Source of the DNA: Alphaproteobacteria bacterium
GTDB taxonomy: Bacteria > Pseudomonadota > Alphaproteobacteria > Micavibrionales > Micavibrionaceae
Reading direction: 5' to 3'
Assembly: GCA_021775995.1 (NCBI GenBank)
Contig: JAJFGS010000011.1
Location: forward strand, 124,001 to 188,000
DNA length: 64,000 nt
The number at the start of each line of letters is the position of its first letter. Within the stretch, counting starts at the first letter, position 1. Below the pieces are notes generated by a model. That model was not told the origin of the DNA. It ran no database searches and saw only the letters and a program-made list of their open reading frames with translations. Below are positions 46,620 to 56,175 of this stretch, one piece after another. The translations under genes were made by a program, and so were the position numbers.

Positions 46620-47228
46620 CTACAGCGCGCCCTTGGTGCTCGGCAAAATACCTTCCGCCTTGGGGTCATGCTCCACAGCCATTTTTAGCGCCCGTGCGCA
46701 TCCTTTAAATACACTTTCAACGATGTGATGGTTATTTTCACCATATAGGTTCTCACAATGCAGCGTTATCCCACCAGCTTGCGCCAATGACTGAAAGAAA
46801 TGGCCAAAAAGCTCGGTTTCCATGTTTTCGCCTAAACGATCAATGGTAAATTTTACGTTCCAAACACAATAGGGACGGTTAGATAAATCCAATGCTACAC
46901 GACTTAAAGTTTCATCCATTGGCACATACGCATGGCCAAAACGACGTATGCCGGATTTATCACCTAACGCTTCTTTAATCGCCTCACCCAGCGCCAAACC
47001 GCAATCTTCAACGGTATGGTGAGAATCAATCTCTAAATCCCCATCGCAATGCAGGGTTAAATCAAACAAAGCATGCTTGGCAATTTGATCCAGCATATGA
47101 TCAAAAAATGCCAAACCTGTTTTAATATCGGCCTTGCCCGACCCATCCAGATTCAGTTCGACCTTGATTTTGGTCTCGCTAGTATCGCGATTAATTGTCG
47201 CCACTCTATCTGCCCCAGCATCTGCCAT
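46620..47228 (-). CDS. hisB: Imidazoleglycerol-phosphate dehydratase
   Basis: A 202-residue manganese enzyme of histidine synthesis (IGP to imidazole acetol phosphate). It has [12 protein letters not shown], the metal-binding [14 protein letters not shown] and the C-terminal [13 protein letters not shown]. It is monofunctional, without the phosphatase domain of enteric HisB. It is divergent from hslV with 57 bp between starts, a classical alphaproteobacterial arrangement. Confidence 0.97.
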   Translation of the reverse strand: MADAGADRVATINRDTSETKIKVELNLDGSGKADIKTGLAFFDHMLDQIAKHALFDLTLHCDGDLEIDSHHTVEDCGLALGEAIKEALGDKSGIRRFGHAYVPMDETLSRVALDLSNRPYCVWNVKFTIDRLGENMETELFGHFFQSLAQAGGITLHCENLYGENNHHIVESVFKGCARALKMAVEHDPKAEGILPSTKGAL

Positions 47229-47285
47229 GATATTTCCTTTATTAATTTCTTGCGAAATCGCCTTAATCTCTTTATTTCATAAGAC

Positions 47286-47807
47286 ATGACAACAATATTA
47301 GCAATTCGAAAAAATAACCAAGTCGTCATTGCCGGTGATGGCCAAGTCTCTCTTGGTAACACAGTCATGAAAGGCAACGCCAAAAAAGTCCGCCGCCTTG
47401 GTAAAGATAAAGACATTATCGCTGGGTTTGCAGGGGCAACCGCCGATGCTTTTACTTTATTTGAGCGTTTGGAAGCCAAACTTGAAGCCCACCCCGGACA
47501 ATTAACCCGCGCCTGCGTAGAGCTGGCCAAAGATTGGCGTACTGATAAATATCTTCGTAAACTCGAAGCCCTCATGGCGGTCTGCGATAAAAGTACCTCA
47601 CTTATTCTTACGGGGACTGGTGATGTCGTTGAACCAGAAGATGGCCTCATCGGTATTGGCTCTGGTGGTAATTTCGCTTTGGCTGCTGCCCGCGCTTTAC
47701 TTGATCAAAAAGATATGGACGCCGAAGAAATCGCTAAAAAATCTTTAGAAATTGCAGGTGATATCTGTGTCTTTACCAACGACAATATCATCATTGAAAA
47801 ACTTTAA
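47286..47807 (+). CDS. hslV: ATP-dependent protease subunit HslV
   Basis: A 173-residue proteasome-like peptidase subunit. The Met is removed to expose catalytic Thr2 (MTTILAIRK), followed by [17 protein letters not shown] and [13 protein letters not shown]. It forms the double hexamer core that degrades unfolded proteins when capped by HslU. hslU starts 3 bp after its stop. Confidence 0.97.
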   Translation: MTTILAIRKNNQVVIAGDGQVSLGNTVMKGNAKKVRRLGKDKDIIAGFAGATADAFTLFERLEAKLEAHPGQLTRACVELAKDWRTDKYLRKLEALMAVCDKSTSLILTGTGDVVEPEDGLIGIGSGGNFALAAARALLDQKDMDAEEIAKKSLEIAGDICVFTNDNIIIEKL

Positions 47808-47810
47808 ACA

Positions 47811-49154
47811 ATGACGACCTCAACCAAAGAAAAAATTCTTGGAACGACTGCTTTTAGTCCGCGTGAAATTGTATCAGAACTCGATAAAAATATTATCGGT
47901 CAAAACGATGCCAAACGCGCCGTTTCTATTGCACTACGTAATCGTTGGCGTCGTATGCAACTTGACCCTGACCTACAAGAAGAAGTTTATCCAAAAAATA
48001 TTCTTATGATTGGTCCCACAGGCGTTGGTAAAACTGAAATCGCCCGTCGCTTAGCTAAACTTGCTCAAGCGCCCTTCGTTAAAATTGAAGCCACAAAATT
48101 TACCGAAGTTGGTTATGTCGGCAAAGATGTTGAATCTATCATTCGGGATTTGGTTGAAGTTTCAATCCATATGGTACGGGAAAAAATGCGAGCATCCGTT
48201 ACTGCGCAGGCAGAAATTTATGCAGAAGAGCGTGTTTTAAGTGCCCTCGTTGGCGAAGAGGCAGGGGAGGCAACCCGCAAATCATTCCGTGAAAAATTAA
48301 GAGCGGGGGAGTTTAACGATAAAGAAATCGAACTTGATTTAAAAGATACCAGCAACCCTATGGCCAACATGTTTGATATGCCTGATATGCCAGGTGCTTC
48401 CGTCAGCATGATGTCAATCGGGGATATGTTTGGTAAAGGAATGGGTGGTAAAACCAAACGTAAAAAAATGAGCGTTGAAGATTCTTATGCTGTTCTGATG
48501 ACAGAAGAGGCAGATAAGTTGCTGGATGAAGACAAGGTCATTCAAGATGCGCTAGAGCTTGTCCAACAAAACGGCATCGTCTTTTTAGACGAAGTTGATA
48601 AAATTGCAGTGCGCAGTGACAGCCGTGGCGGCGATGTCTCTCGTGAAGGTGTACAACGCGACTTACTACCCCTTATCGAAGGCACAACTGTTACCACCAA
48701 ACACGGACCTATAAAAACAGACCATATTTTATTCATCGCCAGTGGCGCCTTTCACTACGCCAAACCTTCGGATTTACTGGCTGAATTGCAAGGACGCTTG
48801 CCTATTCGTGTTGAATTACGCCCCCTCACTGAAGATGATTTTTTCCGCATCCTCACCGAAACGCAAAATTGTTTAATTAAACAATATAAAGCACTTATTG
48901 GCACAGAAGATGTCAACCTAACCTTTACTGATGAGGCCATCAAAGAAATTGCCCGCATTGCTTTCGAGGTCAATGAAACTGTTGAAAATATTGGCGCGCG
49001 CCGCTTATTGACGGTGATGGAAAAATTACTGGATGATATTTCATTTACAGCCAGCGACAGAGGAGGGGAAACCATCATCATTGATAAAAAAGATGTCCAA
49101 GAAAATGTTTCCGAACTGGCTGAGAATGCTGATTTAAGTAAGTTTATTCTTTAG
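47811..49154 (+). CDS. hslU: ATP-dependent protease ATPase subunit HslU
   Basis: A 447-residue AAA+ unfoldase. Walker A GPTGVGKT is at residues 68-75; the pore motif GYVG is in [10 protein letters not shown]; Walker B is [11 protein letters not shown]; the intermediate I-domain with a Met/Gly-rich loop ([12 protein letters not shown]) lies at about 115-235; sensor II is ENIGARRL; and the C-terminal tail ends DLSKFIL for docking on HslV. It forms an operon with hslV and overlaps the next minus-strand gene by 4 bp. Confidence 0.97.
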   Translation: MTTSTKEKILGTTAFSPREIVSELDKNIIGQNDAKRAVSIALRNRWRRMQLDPDLQEEVYPKNILMIGPTGVGKTEIARRLAKLAQAPFVKIEATKFTEVGYVGKDVESIIRDLVEVSIHMVREKMRASVTAQAEIYAEERVLSALVGEEAGEATRKSFREKLRAGEFNDKEIELDLKDTSNPMANMFDMPDMPGASVSMMSIGDMFGKGMGGKTKRKKMSVEDSYAVLMTEEADKLLDEDKVIQDALELVQQNGIVFLDEVDKIAVRSDSRGGDVSREGVQRDLLPLIEGTTVTTKHGPIKTDHILFIASGAFHYAKPSDLLAELQGRLPIRVELRPLTEDDFFRILTETQNCLIKQYKALIGTEDVNLTFTDEAIKEIARIAFEVNETVENIGARRLLTVMEKLLDDISFTASDRGGETIIIDKKDVQENVSELAENADLSKFIL

Positions 49155-50155
49155 ACTTTTGCTAATTTTCGTTCAAAAGCAGGTCGTGTCTGTTCTAACC
49201 TTTGTGGATTTTTTATGGGTGCAACTTGTCGGTTTAAATTTGTAACCACCAACCGCATCTGGCGTAAAAAACCACTTTCTTTTACATCAAGAGAAATAGA
49301 AGGACTTGCAATCACATAAGCCTCGCCATTACTTTCAAGCATAATTTCCCATGCTTCTTTTGTGGCCATTCTTTTTTCTATCTTACTAGCATCTGGAAAA
49401 ACAAGTTGGCTAAAAAGTGCCTTATCATTTCGCCGTATATAGTTTACCTTCGCACCTTTTGTTGCTTTTTGTTGAATGGTAGTACCCGTTGCGGACACCA
49501 GAAAAATGCGCGGAAAGCCTACATTACGAGTATTTCCTACTTGAATACCAGAAACTCTTTCTTCCATATTTTTATATAACTTCATAATATCATCCTCACG
49601 ATTTCCTAAGTAGAATTCACGATAAGGAAGGACAGCACCACGGTAGAGTGCAACAACATCTTGATTCAAAGTAGCACCCGCTTCGCTAGATTTCTTAATT
49701 GCCTGAATAGCATCAGGAAGATTTTTGACTGAAACCATATAGTAATTTGGGTTTTGATATTTGAAATCCACCTCTGACAAAATAGATGGGTCACTAGCCG
49801 CCCGAAAATCGAGAGATAGGTAAGATAAATTCATGTTGAGGCTTAAAATAATCTTCGCTTTGCCTGCGATCGCTTCATCAATGTTTTTATAACCATTATT
49901 CGATTTAAAAATATGATCTTCAATAGGTGCATAACCACTAGCATGGGCAAAACAAGCTGAAATTTTTTCTAAATTGCCTCTTCGGCTATGTTTTTGTCTA
50001 AAAACAATAGGTGTTTTGTTTTGTTGATGTTGTAACTCTACATTCTCCAATATTTCAGGATTAAATTTTACTAATTTTTCAAATTCAGCCGCAGTCATCA
50101 CTTTTTGACCAAGACTTTGAAACTCTCCTGTCGGTACTACTAAAGCAGTTTCCAT
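49151..50155 (-). CDS. Hypothetical protein
   Basis: A 334-residue soluble protein that I do not recognise. It has no signal peptide or membrane helix. There are mixed alpha/beta segments such as [33 protein letters not shown] and [15 protein letters not shown]. It is a single-gene unit converging on hslU. Codon use looks like the surroundings. Confidence 0.55.
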   Translation of the reverse strand: METALVVPTGEFQSLGQKVMTAAEFEKLVKFNPEILENVELQHQQNKTPIVFRQKHSRRGNLEKISACFAHASGYAPIEDHIFKSNNGYKNIDEAIAGKAKIILSLNMNLSYLSLDFRAASDPSILSEVDFKYQNPNYYMVSVKNLPDAIQAIKKSSEAGATLNQDVVALYRGAVLPYREFYLGNREDDIMKLYKNMEERVSGIQVGNTRNVGFPRIFLVSATGTTIQQKATKGAKVNYIRRNDKALFSQLVFPDASKIEKRMATKEAWEIMLESNGEAYVIASPSISLDVKESGFLRQMRLVVTNLNRQVAPIKNPQRLEQTRPAFERKLAKV

Positions 50156-50240
50156 CCTTTAGACTCCTTATAAATTATAATGCTCTTATAGACATAGCTA
50201 AAAATTATGTCAAACATAATTTATTTTACCCTGCAAGCAA

Positions 50241-51308
50241 ATGCCGCTAAATAATCCTATGCAATATTTCTATAGTCTACTCATTTTCTGTTCATTCACA
50301 ATAATTGTTGGGCTCTCAAACACGTACGCTGGCGACAATACCCCTAAATTAGCAAAATTCGGCACCTCCAAGACCTTTAGCCTGCCTATTGACTGTAAAA
50401 TTGACGAAGATTGCTGGGTCATGAATTACGTTGATATGGGGCCCGATGATGGTAAAAAGACAGATCCTGCCTGCCAAAGTCGTACATACGACTCTCACAA
50501 AGGCACAGATATCGCCATTTTAGACGGAAAAACAATGCAAAATGGTGTGGATGTTATCGCCCCCATGGACGGCATTATCAGTAAAATTCGTGACGGTGAG
50601 CCTGATCAATGGTCAACACCCGAACAGATTGAACAAATAAAGTTAGACCGCAAAGAATGCGGCAATGCCGTCATGATAGATCACGGCGAAGGACTACAAA
50701 CCATCTACTGCCACATGAAAAAGGGCTCGATAGTGGTAAAGCCAAAACAAAAAATTAAAACGGGCGATAAAATTGGTGAGGTTGGTCTTTCTGGCTTTAC
50801 CCGACTTCCCCACATCCATTTTGGCATTTTACAAGACCAAAAAATCATTGATCCCTTTACAGGACAAAATAATCAGGCATCTTGCGGCAAAAAAATAAAA
50901 TCGCTGTGGAATCCAAACATAAATCTACAATACCAACCGTTTGATATTCATTCTGCAGGGTTTTTAGACGAAATTCCCGAACTTAAAAAACTTGAACGGG
51001 ACAATAACCAAAGAAAAAAAATTTCTTTGAATAGCGACGCCTTTACCTTCTGGACTATTTTATTTGGCATGCGTGAAAATGATGAAATTATTATTGAAGT
51101 CAAAGACCCTAATGGAAAAATATTTGTTGAAGACAAAATTATTCAAGATAGAAATCGGGCACGGCAATTTTATTATATTGGCAAAAACACAAAAAATAAA
51201 AAACTAAAAGAAGGTGCCTACACAGGACTTGTTAAAGTGTCACGGAAGACTTCAAAAGGACAAGACATTGTAAAAGATAGGATTTTTAGTGTCCTTGTCT
51301 CGAAATAA
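50241..51308 (+). CDS. M23 family metallopeptidase (LytM domain)
   Basis: A 355-residue protein with a signal peptide (about residues 1-30, ending TYAG). The LytM domain lies at about 75-220: the zinc ligands are the His and Asp in SHKGTDIAI and the final HIHF pair in RLPHIHFG, with VIAPMDGII, ECGNAVMIDHG and YCHMKKG between. Such enzymes cut peptidoglycan cross-links or act as activators. The last 120 residues form a beta-rich domain (EIIIEVKDPNGK) of unknown role. It is periplasmic. Confidence 0.85.
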   Translation: MPLNNPMQYFYSLLIFCSFTIIVGLSNTYAGDNTPKLAKFGTSKTFSLPIDCKIDEDCWVMNYVDMGPDDGKKTDPACQSRTYDSHKGTDIAILDGKTMQNGVDVIAPMDGIISKIRDGEPDQWSTPEQIEQIKLDRKECGNAVMIDHGEGLQTIYCHMKKGSIVVKPKQKIKTGDKIGEVGLSGFTRLPHIHFGILQDQKIIDPFTGQNNQASCGKKIKSLWNPNINLQYQPFDIHSAGFLDEIPELKKLERDNNQRKKISLNSDAFTFWTILFGMRENDEIIIEVKDPNGKIFVEDKIIQDRNRARQFYYIGKNTKNKKLKEGAYTGLVKVSRKTSKGQDIVKDRIFSVLVSK

Positions 51309-51310
51309 AT

Positions 51311-51892
51311 TCACCGATTACGCTTTAAATAAACATAGAGGGCACCGCTTCCACCATCTTTAGGCTGTGCAAAAACATGTTTCAAAATAATTTCATTTAA
51401 TGGGGCTTCGGATAACCAATAAGGAACATTTTCTTTTAATACCCCCTTTGACGGCACAAGCCAATCTTCGCTGGTTGAATTTGAAATACCTTTACCCGTT
51501 ATTACCAAAACACATCGTAATTCTTGCGCATAACAACTAGTAATAAAACGAACAAGTTTTTCATGAGCTTGAGTTTTATTTAAACCATGTAAATCAAGTC
51601 GCGCCTCAATTGGAAATTGCCCCTTGCGTAATTTTTCTGCTGTTCTTTTATCAAGCTGCGCAGGTTCACTGTTTTTTTTATCTTTAAGAGAGGGGGGCTG
51701 CGAAACAATTTTCTTTTTTTCAAAAGGCGGTAATTCTTTTTCGATATCTTCTATTTCCTGCCCTTCTAATAAGGTCTCAAAGTCTTCTTTTTCACTTTCA
51801 GGAAGATCCGCCATGTCACGAACATGGCTCTCCCAAAGCTCAAGGTCTTCTTTACTGAGGGAATTCTTATCTTTTGGCTCGTCCATAGACAT
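51311..51892 (-). CDS. Smr domain protein
   Basis: A 193-residue protein. The C-terminal Smr domain (about 100-190) has ARLDLHGLNKTQAHEKL and CVLVITGKG, the conserved LDLHG and TGKG motifs of MutS2-type nucleases. The N-terminal half is acidic and Lys-rich and probably disordered. Stand-alone Smr proteins nick or bind branched DNA or cut RNA in stalled translation complexes. It converges on the M23 gene with 2 bp between. Confidence 0.87.
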   Translation of the reverse strand: MSMDEPKDKNSLSKEDLELWESHVRDMADLPESEKEDFETLLEGQEIEDIEKELPPFEKKKIVSQPPSLKDKKNSEPAQLDKRTAEKLRKGQFPIEARLDLHGLNKTQAHEKLVRFITSCYAQELRCVLVITGKGISNSTSEDWLVPSKGVLKENVPYWLSEAPLNEIILKHVFAQPKDGGSGALYVYLKRNR

Positions 51893-51936
51893 CTTTTTTT
51901 GGGTTTTTCAGTGTTTCTCTGGCATAATAAAAGAGC

Positions 51937-52728
51937 ATGGTCGAAATAAAAAGACATAAAATTATAGCGATAACGCTGTTTAGCCTCTTTGTTTTAAGCT
52001 TTTGGACGACGAAATCTTATGCTCAATCAAGGAACCAGGCAGCCTCAAGCGAAGATGTAGCAATTGGTTTTTATAAAACAGGTGGGGTTGTCCCTAATTT
52101 TGATCGCTGGATCCGTAAACGGGAGCCTTACATCAATACACCTCAAGCCATGAGGGATAAATTATATGCCAGTGAAATGGATAGGTTGCAGCTGGCCTAT
52201 CATAACTTCAACCCAGAAAAAGATGACCTTTTGGTTAGAACCTCCTCTCTCTTAAAAATAGCCGAAACAGAAGATTTTGAAGGAAATAAGACGTACAGTC
52301 TGAATGCAGAATTTAAACTTGTTCCAGATGCTTTGTATTTTCCTTATGACTTTATAGATGAACGTATTGCTCTGATGCCTTATGGGCTAGAAGAAATTAT
52401 GAAGAGCGAGATCACTGCACAACAATATGAATTTATTAAAAAGAATGCCAAAAAGTTTACACAACTCACCACTATTATCCGTATGAAACCTTTTGAGGCA
52501 GATTTTTCAAAACCCTATAAAATTGATGGTATTGGGCAATGGGTATTTAAAACAAAAATTGCCTCTATTGAATATTGGAATAGTGGGGATAATCTTGTCT
52601 GGGAATACACCGCCCCTTGGTACACATCGCCCCATATTATAGACATCCAAAACCTATATAAAGACCGACCAAAAGATTCTAACTTTAGAAAAGGTTCGGT
52701 TAAACCTACTTATAACAAGTTTAATTAA
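51937..52728 (+). CDS. Secreted hypothetical protein
   Basis: A 263-residue protein with a signal peptide (residues 1-30, ending SYAQ). The mature part has many aromatic residues and segments such as GGVVPNFDRWIRKREPY and PYGLEEIMKSEITAQQYEFI. I do not recognise a family with confidence. It is divergent from the Smr gene and is followed after 14 bp by another unknown gene, likely its operon partner. Confidence 0.6.
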   Translation: MVEIKRHKIIAITLFSLFVLSFWTTKSYAQSRNQAASSEDVAIGFYKTGGVVPNFDRWIRKREPYINTPQAMRDKLYASEMDRLQLAYHNFNPEKDDLLVRTSSLLKIAETEDFEGNKTYSLNAEFKLVPDALYFPYDFIDERIALMPYGLEEIMKSEITAQQYEFIKKNAKKFTQLTTIIRMKPFEADFSKPYKIDGIGQWVFKTKIASIEYWNSGDNLVWEYTAPWYTSPHIIDIQNLYKDRPKDSNFRKGSVKPTYNKFN

Positions 52729-52742
52729 TTCGGGGACAGGTT

Positions 52743-53321
52743 ATGTTTTCACAGTTAGGCCCTCTCTTTAAAACACAGTTCAGACAAGCGGAATCTAATG
52801 ATACTCGCCAATATATTCCCCATGAAGAACATGAAAAACATCGTAAAGAACAAAATGAGCAGCAGAAAAAGCAATCTACAAATGAAGCATGGGTTGATGA
52901 CACCAGCGTTTCTGTTGGTGCCTTACGCGCTTTTCTTATCGATTTTTTAAAAACAATTCCAGGGGGGCAGGATAGCGCCTTTATTAATAATCGCACTGAT
53001 GCTGAAGAGTTATCAAGCAGACCTAAGGAACAAAAACGCCCAACAAGCACGCATAACGCCCGGGCTGTCCGAGCTTATCAGACAATGGCAGCCCATTCGC
53101 AAAGTGATACCTCATCCAAATCACCAGACTTAGATAAAGCTGAAGATAATAATCCAACGGCAGATAAGCTTGAATCTAAAGAACTACGTGATATTCACAG
53201 CCTCATCGTAGACCTTGAGGGTTTAGAAAAAAAAGGCGTTACAACGCTGCATATATTTCAAGCTGATAGCTTTGTTGAAAGCCTTAAAAATGCTGTTTTG
53301 GTTGAAAAAGCGAAACCCTAG
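52743..53321 (+). CDS. Hypothetical protein
   Basis: A 192-residue hydrophilic protein that I do not recognise. Residues 25-50 are a charged Glu/Lys/Gln-rich helix (EEHEKHRKEQNEQQKKQ) and the centre is low in complexity. The C-terminus (SLIVDLEGLEKKGVTTLHIF) looks like a short folded alpha/beta unit. It starts with GGGGACAGG-type sequence upstream as a ribosome site and ends one base before the convergent regulator gene. Confidence 0.5.
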   Translation: MFSQLGPLFKTQFRQAESNDTRQYIPHEEHEKHRKEQNEQQKKQSTNEAWVDDTSVSVGALRAFLIDFLKTIPGGQDSAFINNRTDAEELSSRPKEQKRPTSTHNARAVRAYQTMAAHSQSDTSSKSPDLDKAEDNNPTADKLESKELRDIHSLIVDLEGLEKKGVTTLHIFQADSFVESLKNAVLVEKAKP

Positions 53322-53322
53322 A

Positions 53323-53970
53323 TCAAAATTTCAACAAATATCCTTCATCAACTGTGACCAGAAAATTATCGAGCTTTAACTGCGCTTGTATTTTCTGTCG
53401 TAGACGATAGATATGGGTCTCTAATGTATGTGTTTCAACATCTTCTGCGTATCCCCATACTTCATCTAATAATTTTTGTCTTGATACTGGGCTATCTATA
53501 TGACGGCTTAAAAAAACAAGAACTGCCGTTTCTTTTTCCGTAAGCTGTACGCTTTCATTATTTGCGACGCTGGAAAGCTGTGAGTTTTTCGGATCTAAGC
53601 TTAAATCACCCAATGAAATAACAGCCATTAATTGGTGCTGAATTTTCTCTGCTATAGCCTGCTTGATACTCTCTGCTAAATAACCCAAACGAATTGGTCG
53701 TGTGAAACAATGTTCAAAATCTAAACCGTCAGCCTCACTCATCTCTTGATCTGTTATTACAAACACCGAGTTCGTTTTGGCATATTTTTGTGCCTGTTTT
53801 AAGTTACCGCCGGTCACAACCACCAGCATAATAGACTGATTATCTTCTAATTGAATATCATCAAAGCTGCTGTACGTGTTTGTGGTCATTAAGCTGGCTT
53901 TGAAGGCTTCTTCCAAAGCCAGGCTTTCCGTCTTATTCTCGGTAATAATGATCAGGGGCGTTGAAGACAT
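53323..53970 (-). CDS. OmpR-type DNA-binding regulator with degenerate receiver
   Basis: A 215-residue protein. The C-terminal winged helix (about 120-215) is a clear Trans_reg_C domain: LTEKETAVLVFLSRH, SRQKLLDEVWGY and THTLETHIYRLRQKI. The N-terminal receiver-like domain (1-110) lacks the phospho-accepting Asp: after the strand MLVVV comes TGGN, and the conserved Lys near the end is replaced by Arg (CFTRPIRLG). It is therefore probably not phosphorylated by a histidine kinase, and none is nearby. Confidence 0.85.
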   Translation of the reverse strand: MSSTPLIIITENKTESLALEEAFKASLMTTNTYSSFDDIQLEDNQSIMLVVVTGGNLKQAQKYAKTNSVFVITDQEMSEADGLDFEHCFTRPIRLGYLAESIKQAIAEKIQHQLMAVISLGDLSLDPKNSQLSSVANNESVQLTEKETAVLVFLSRHIDSPVSRQKLLDEVWGYAEDVETHTLETHIYRLRQKIQAQLKLDNFLVTVDEGYLLKF

Positions 53971-54072
53971 GGGCTAAAATTACCCATTTTCTTCTCTAAC
54001 AACAACCAAAATTAATTAGACCCCTGATTCACAAGAATGATTTATTGGCATAATAATTGCAATTTATTCTTT

Positions 54073-54666
54073 ATGGACATTCATTCTTATCAATCTTACG
54101 AAGAGCCGCGAACAGCAAGCAGGCACAATACGGCTATCAAATCGATCCAAGGCTGGAAAAATAGAAAAGGAACTGTACAAAAAGGCATTATTTCGTCCTT
54201 AAATGAGGTGGCTGAAGGGCGAAGCGCTGGATTTAACAAATCTCTGAATAAAGCCATGAGTTATGCCCCACAACAAACACAGCCTACCTCAACATCAAAA
54301 CAAGAAGCCTTTCAATTTGGTGATGTTATTGACGTGATCAACCCTCTACAACATATACCTGTTGTGGGGGTAGTTTATCGTAATTTGACGGGAGATGAGC
54401 TTCACCCACTCTCTAATATTATTGGTGGTGCGCTCTATGGGGGCCCCGTTGGCGCCGTAACAGGGACGATGAACGCTGTTTCAAAAATTCGAACGGGTAA
54501 AGATTTTGGAGAACACGCCATTGATTTAATAAAACCCGATAATACAAAGCCAAAAACAATAACAATGGCCAAACAAAATATTACACCGCCTCCACACAAC
54601 ATGACACAGGTCGATGATATAACCACGCTTAAACTGGCAGCAATGCCACCACGGCAATTATATTAA
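54073..54666 (+). CDS. Hypothetical protein
   Basis: A 197-residue protein that I do not recognise. The ATG at 54073 is preferred over 54037 because the extra residues look non-coding, but neither has a clear ribosome site. A central stretch (VINPLQHIPVVGVVYRNLTGDELHP followed by a Gly-rich IGGALYGGPVGAVTG) resembles a glycine-zipper-like membrane-associated segment. It is next to the repeat island. Confidence 0.5.
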   Translation: MDIHSYQSYEEPRTASRHNTAIKSIQGWKNRKGTVQKGIISSLNEVAEGRSAGFNKSLNKAMSYAPQQTQPTSTSKQEAFQFGDVIDVINPLQHIPVVGVVYRNLTGDELHPLSNIIGGALYGGPVGAVTGTMNAVSKIRTGKDFGEHAIDLIKPDNTKPKTITMAKQNITPPPHNMTQVDDITTLKLAAMPPRQLY

Positions 54667-54701
54667 TACCTCACTTATTGTGATCGGGATGACAGAAAAA
54701 A

Positions 54702-54788
54702 CGTCATCTCGAACGCGTTAGCGGAGAGATCTTAATACAACCCAGAATGATTTAAGATTCCTCGTCGCTACGCTCCTTCGGAATGACG
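54702..54788. repeat. 87-bp palindromic element, copy 1
   Basis: Begins CGTCATCTCGAACGCG and ends CTTCGGAATGACG; the two halves form an imperfect inverted repeat able to fold into one long hairpin. It is identical to the copy at 54822-54908 except for the first base and matches the inverted copies at 56176 and 57950. Confidence 0.9.
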
Positions 54789-54821
54789 GTGAAGGGGGTA
54801 CTAACAGGGTAACAAAAAAAG

Positions 54822-54908
54822 TGTCATCTCGAACGCGTTAGCGGAGAGATCTTAATACAACCCAGAATGATTTAAGATTCCTCGTCGCTACGCTCCTTCG
54901 GAATGACG
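54822..54908. repeat. 87-bp palindromic element, copy 2
   Basis: Same orientation as copy 1, 33 bp after it, with one base difference at the first position. The spacer between them is unrelated to the element. The rest of the 54667-55080 gap holds a diverged covarying hairpin (about 55017-55070) and no coding frame that I can support. Confidence 0.9.
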
Positions 54909-55016
54909 ATGAAAAGGAAAATTAAGGAAAATTCTAGATTGCTTCGCTACGCTCCATCTTCTATAGCTGTTTCGCTTTTCTTTTAGACTAGGCATGGGGA
55001 GGCTAGTCTCATTACA

Positions 55017-55070
55017 AAGAACCCGCATAGCGTGCCAAAATAATTGGAGGGCGCCTGAGCGAACATAAAA
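55017..55070. repeat. Covarying hairpin repeat (GCATAG ... CCTGAGCG type)
   Basis: GAACCCGCATAG, then a variable stem-loop, then CCTGAGCGAACAT and an A-run. The flanks match the units at 56361 and 57836, but the stem sequence differs. It lies in the gap before yggS. Confidence 0.6.
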
Positions 55071-55080
55071 AAAACCTATT

Positions 55081-55148
55081 GTAGCCCCGCACTTGATGCG
55101 GGGTCTCAGCCCTCTTTTGAACAGACCCCGTTATAAAAACGGGGTTAC
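55081..55148. repeat. GTAACCCC palindromic repeat, copy 2
   Basis: Two GC-rich hairpins bracketed by GTAG/CCCC and GGGGTTAC. The second hairpin is the same as in copy 1 (44177-44241). The stop codon of yggS lies inside its right end, so the repeat also forms the gene's 3' end and probably its terminator. Confidence 0.8.
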
Positions 55149-55861
55149 GTCTTTAATACTTCTCTCCTCCCAAACAAGGCAGTACCAACACGAATATAGC
55201 TTGCCCCTAGCGGAATGGCCTTATCAAAATCATCGCTCATCCCCATACTTAATTCTTTAAGCCCATGTTCGTCTGCTAGTTTTTTTAAGAAAGCAAAATG
55301 AAGCGCCGAAGGCTCGGCGACTGGCGGAATACACATCAAACCAATAATTTTTAATTCTACCTCACGACATAGCTTTAAAAATTCTGTTAACTCCTGCGGT
55401 AAAATACCTGATTTTTGTTCTTCCTCACCCGTATTAACCTGAATGAAGCAGGACAAATTTTTATTTTGCTTTTTCATCTCATCCGCTAACGCATAAACCA
55501 GCTTAGGACGGTCAACTGTTTGGATCACATCAAATAATTGAACAGCATCTTGAACTTTATTCGTTTGTAAGGGACCAATCAGATGCAGCTCTAGATCATT
55601 ATATTGAGCTTTTAAGTTTCCTCCAAAATCTCTCTCCAAACTTCCCCATGTTTTTACCGCATCTTGCACGCGATTTTCACCAAACAACCGTTGCCCACAA
55701 TCCAACATGGCTTGCACACGGTCGATAGGTTGCTTCTTACTGACCGCGATGAGCTTTACCTCATTCACATCCCGAATGATTTCTTTATTCCGCACGCAAG
55801 CTTTTTCAATTTTACCGCGCACATTTTTTAAATTTTGTTGGATATCATTCATATTTTTCAT
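55145..55861 (-). CDS. YggS family pyridoxal phosphate homeostasis protein
   Basis: A 238-residue protein with the PLP-binding barrel fold. It has VKLIAVSKKQPIDRVQ, where the Lys binds PLP, FGENRVQDA, ELHLIGPLQTNKV, IQVNTGEEEQKSG, GLMCIPP and LSMGMSDDFDKAI with GASYIRVGTALFG. It controls PLP supply and amino acid balance. ATG at 55861 or 55852 are both possible; no ribosome site is clear because a repeat element lies immediately upstream. Its stop is inside another repeat. Confidence 0.93.
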   Translation of the reverse strand: MKNMNDIQQNLKNVRGKIEKACVRNKEIIRDVNEVKLIAVSKKQPIDRVQAMLDCGQRLFGENRVQDAVKTWGSLERDFGGNLKAQYNDLELHLIGPLQTNKVQDAVQLFDVIQTVDRPKLVYALADEMKKQNKNLSCFIQVNTGEEEQKSGILPQELTEFLKLCREVELKIIGLMCIPPVAEPSALHFAFLKKLADEHGLKELSMGMSDDFDKAIPLGASYIRVGTALFGRREVLKT

Positions 55862-55863
55862 TC

Positions 55864-55984
55864 TGTCATTGCCAGCATAGCGACGCAATCTAGAAATTGT
55901 ATTTTAAAGTCACTGGATTGCCGCGTCGGCTACGCCCTCCCGCTTGCGGGCATGGCGGTTTTTATAAGCCTCCTCGCAATGACG
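55864..55984. repeat. CATTGC-type palindromic element before yggS
   Basis: Starts TCATTGCCAGCATAGCGACG and ends CCTCGCAATGACG, with an inner inverted GATTGCCGC/GCGACGCAATC part and a hairpin GCTTGCGGGC. It resembles the 87-bp family in its layout but not in detail. It occupies the yggS leader. Confidence 0.6.
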
Positions 55985-56032
55985 CATTACAAAACCGTAA
56001 CCCCGTCCCCTCACCTTGCACCCAAGAACTGC

Positions 56033-56100
56033 AACCCCGCATTCATTGCGGGGTCTCGCTCCTCCCTTGGACAGACCCCGCAATGAATGCGGGGTTACGC
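56033..56100. repeat. GTAACCCC palindromic repeat, copy 3
   Basis: GCAACCCCGCATTCATTGCGGGG followed by a second hairpin CCCCGCAATGAATGCGGGG and TTAC. The two inner hairpins are inverted copies of each other, so the whole element is a near-perfect palindrome. It lies in the 510-bp repeat-filled gap between yggS and the porin, where I see no gene. Confidence 0.8.
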
Positions 56101-56175
56101 CTCTTTGTGTTGCCAGCCCCTCCGCCGCCATCCCTCTAATACCCTCCACCGTCATTTCGTTAGCACCCCCTCCAC

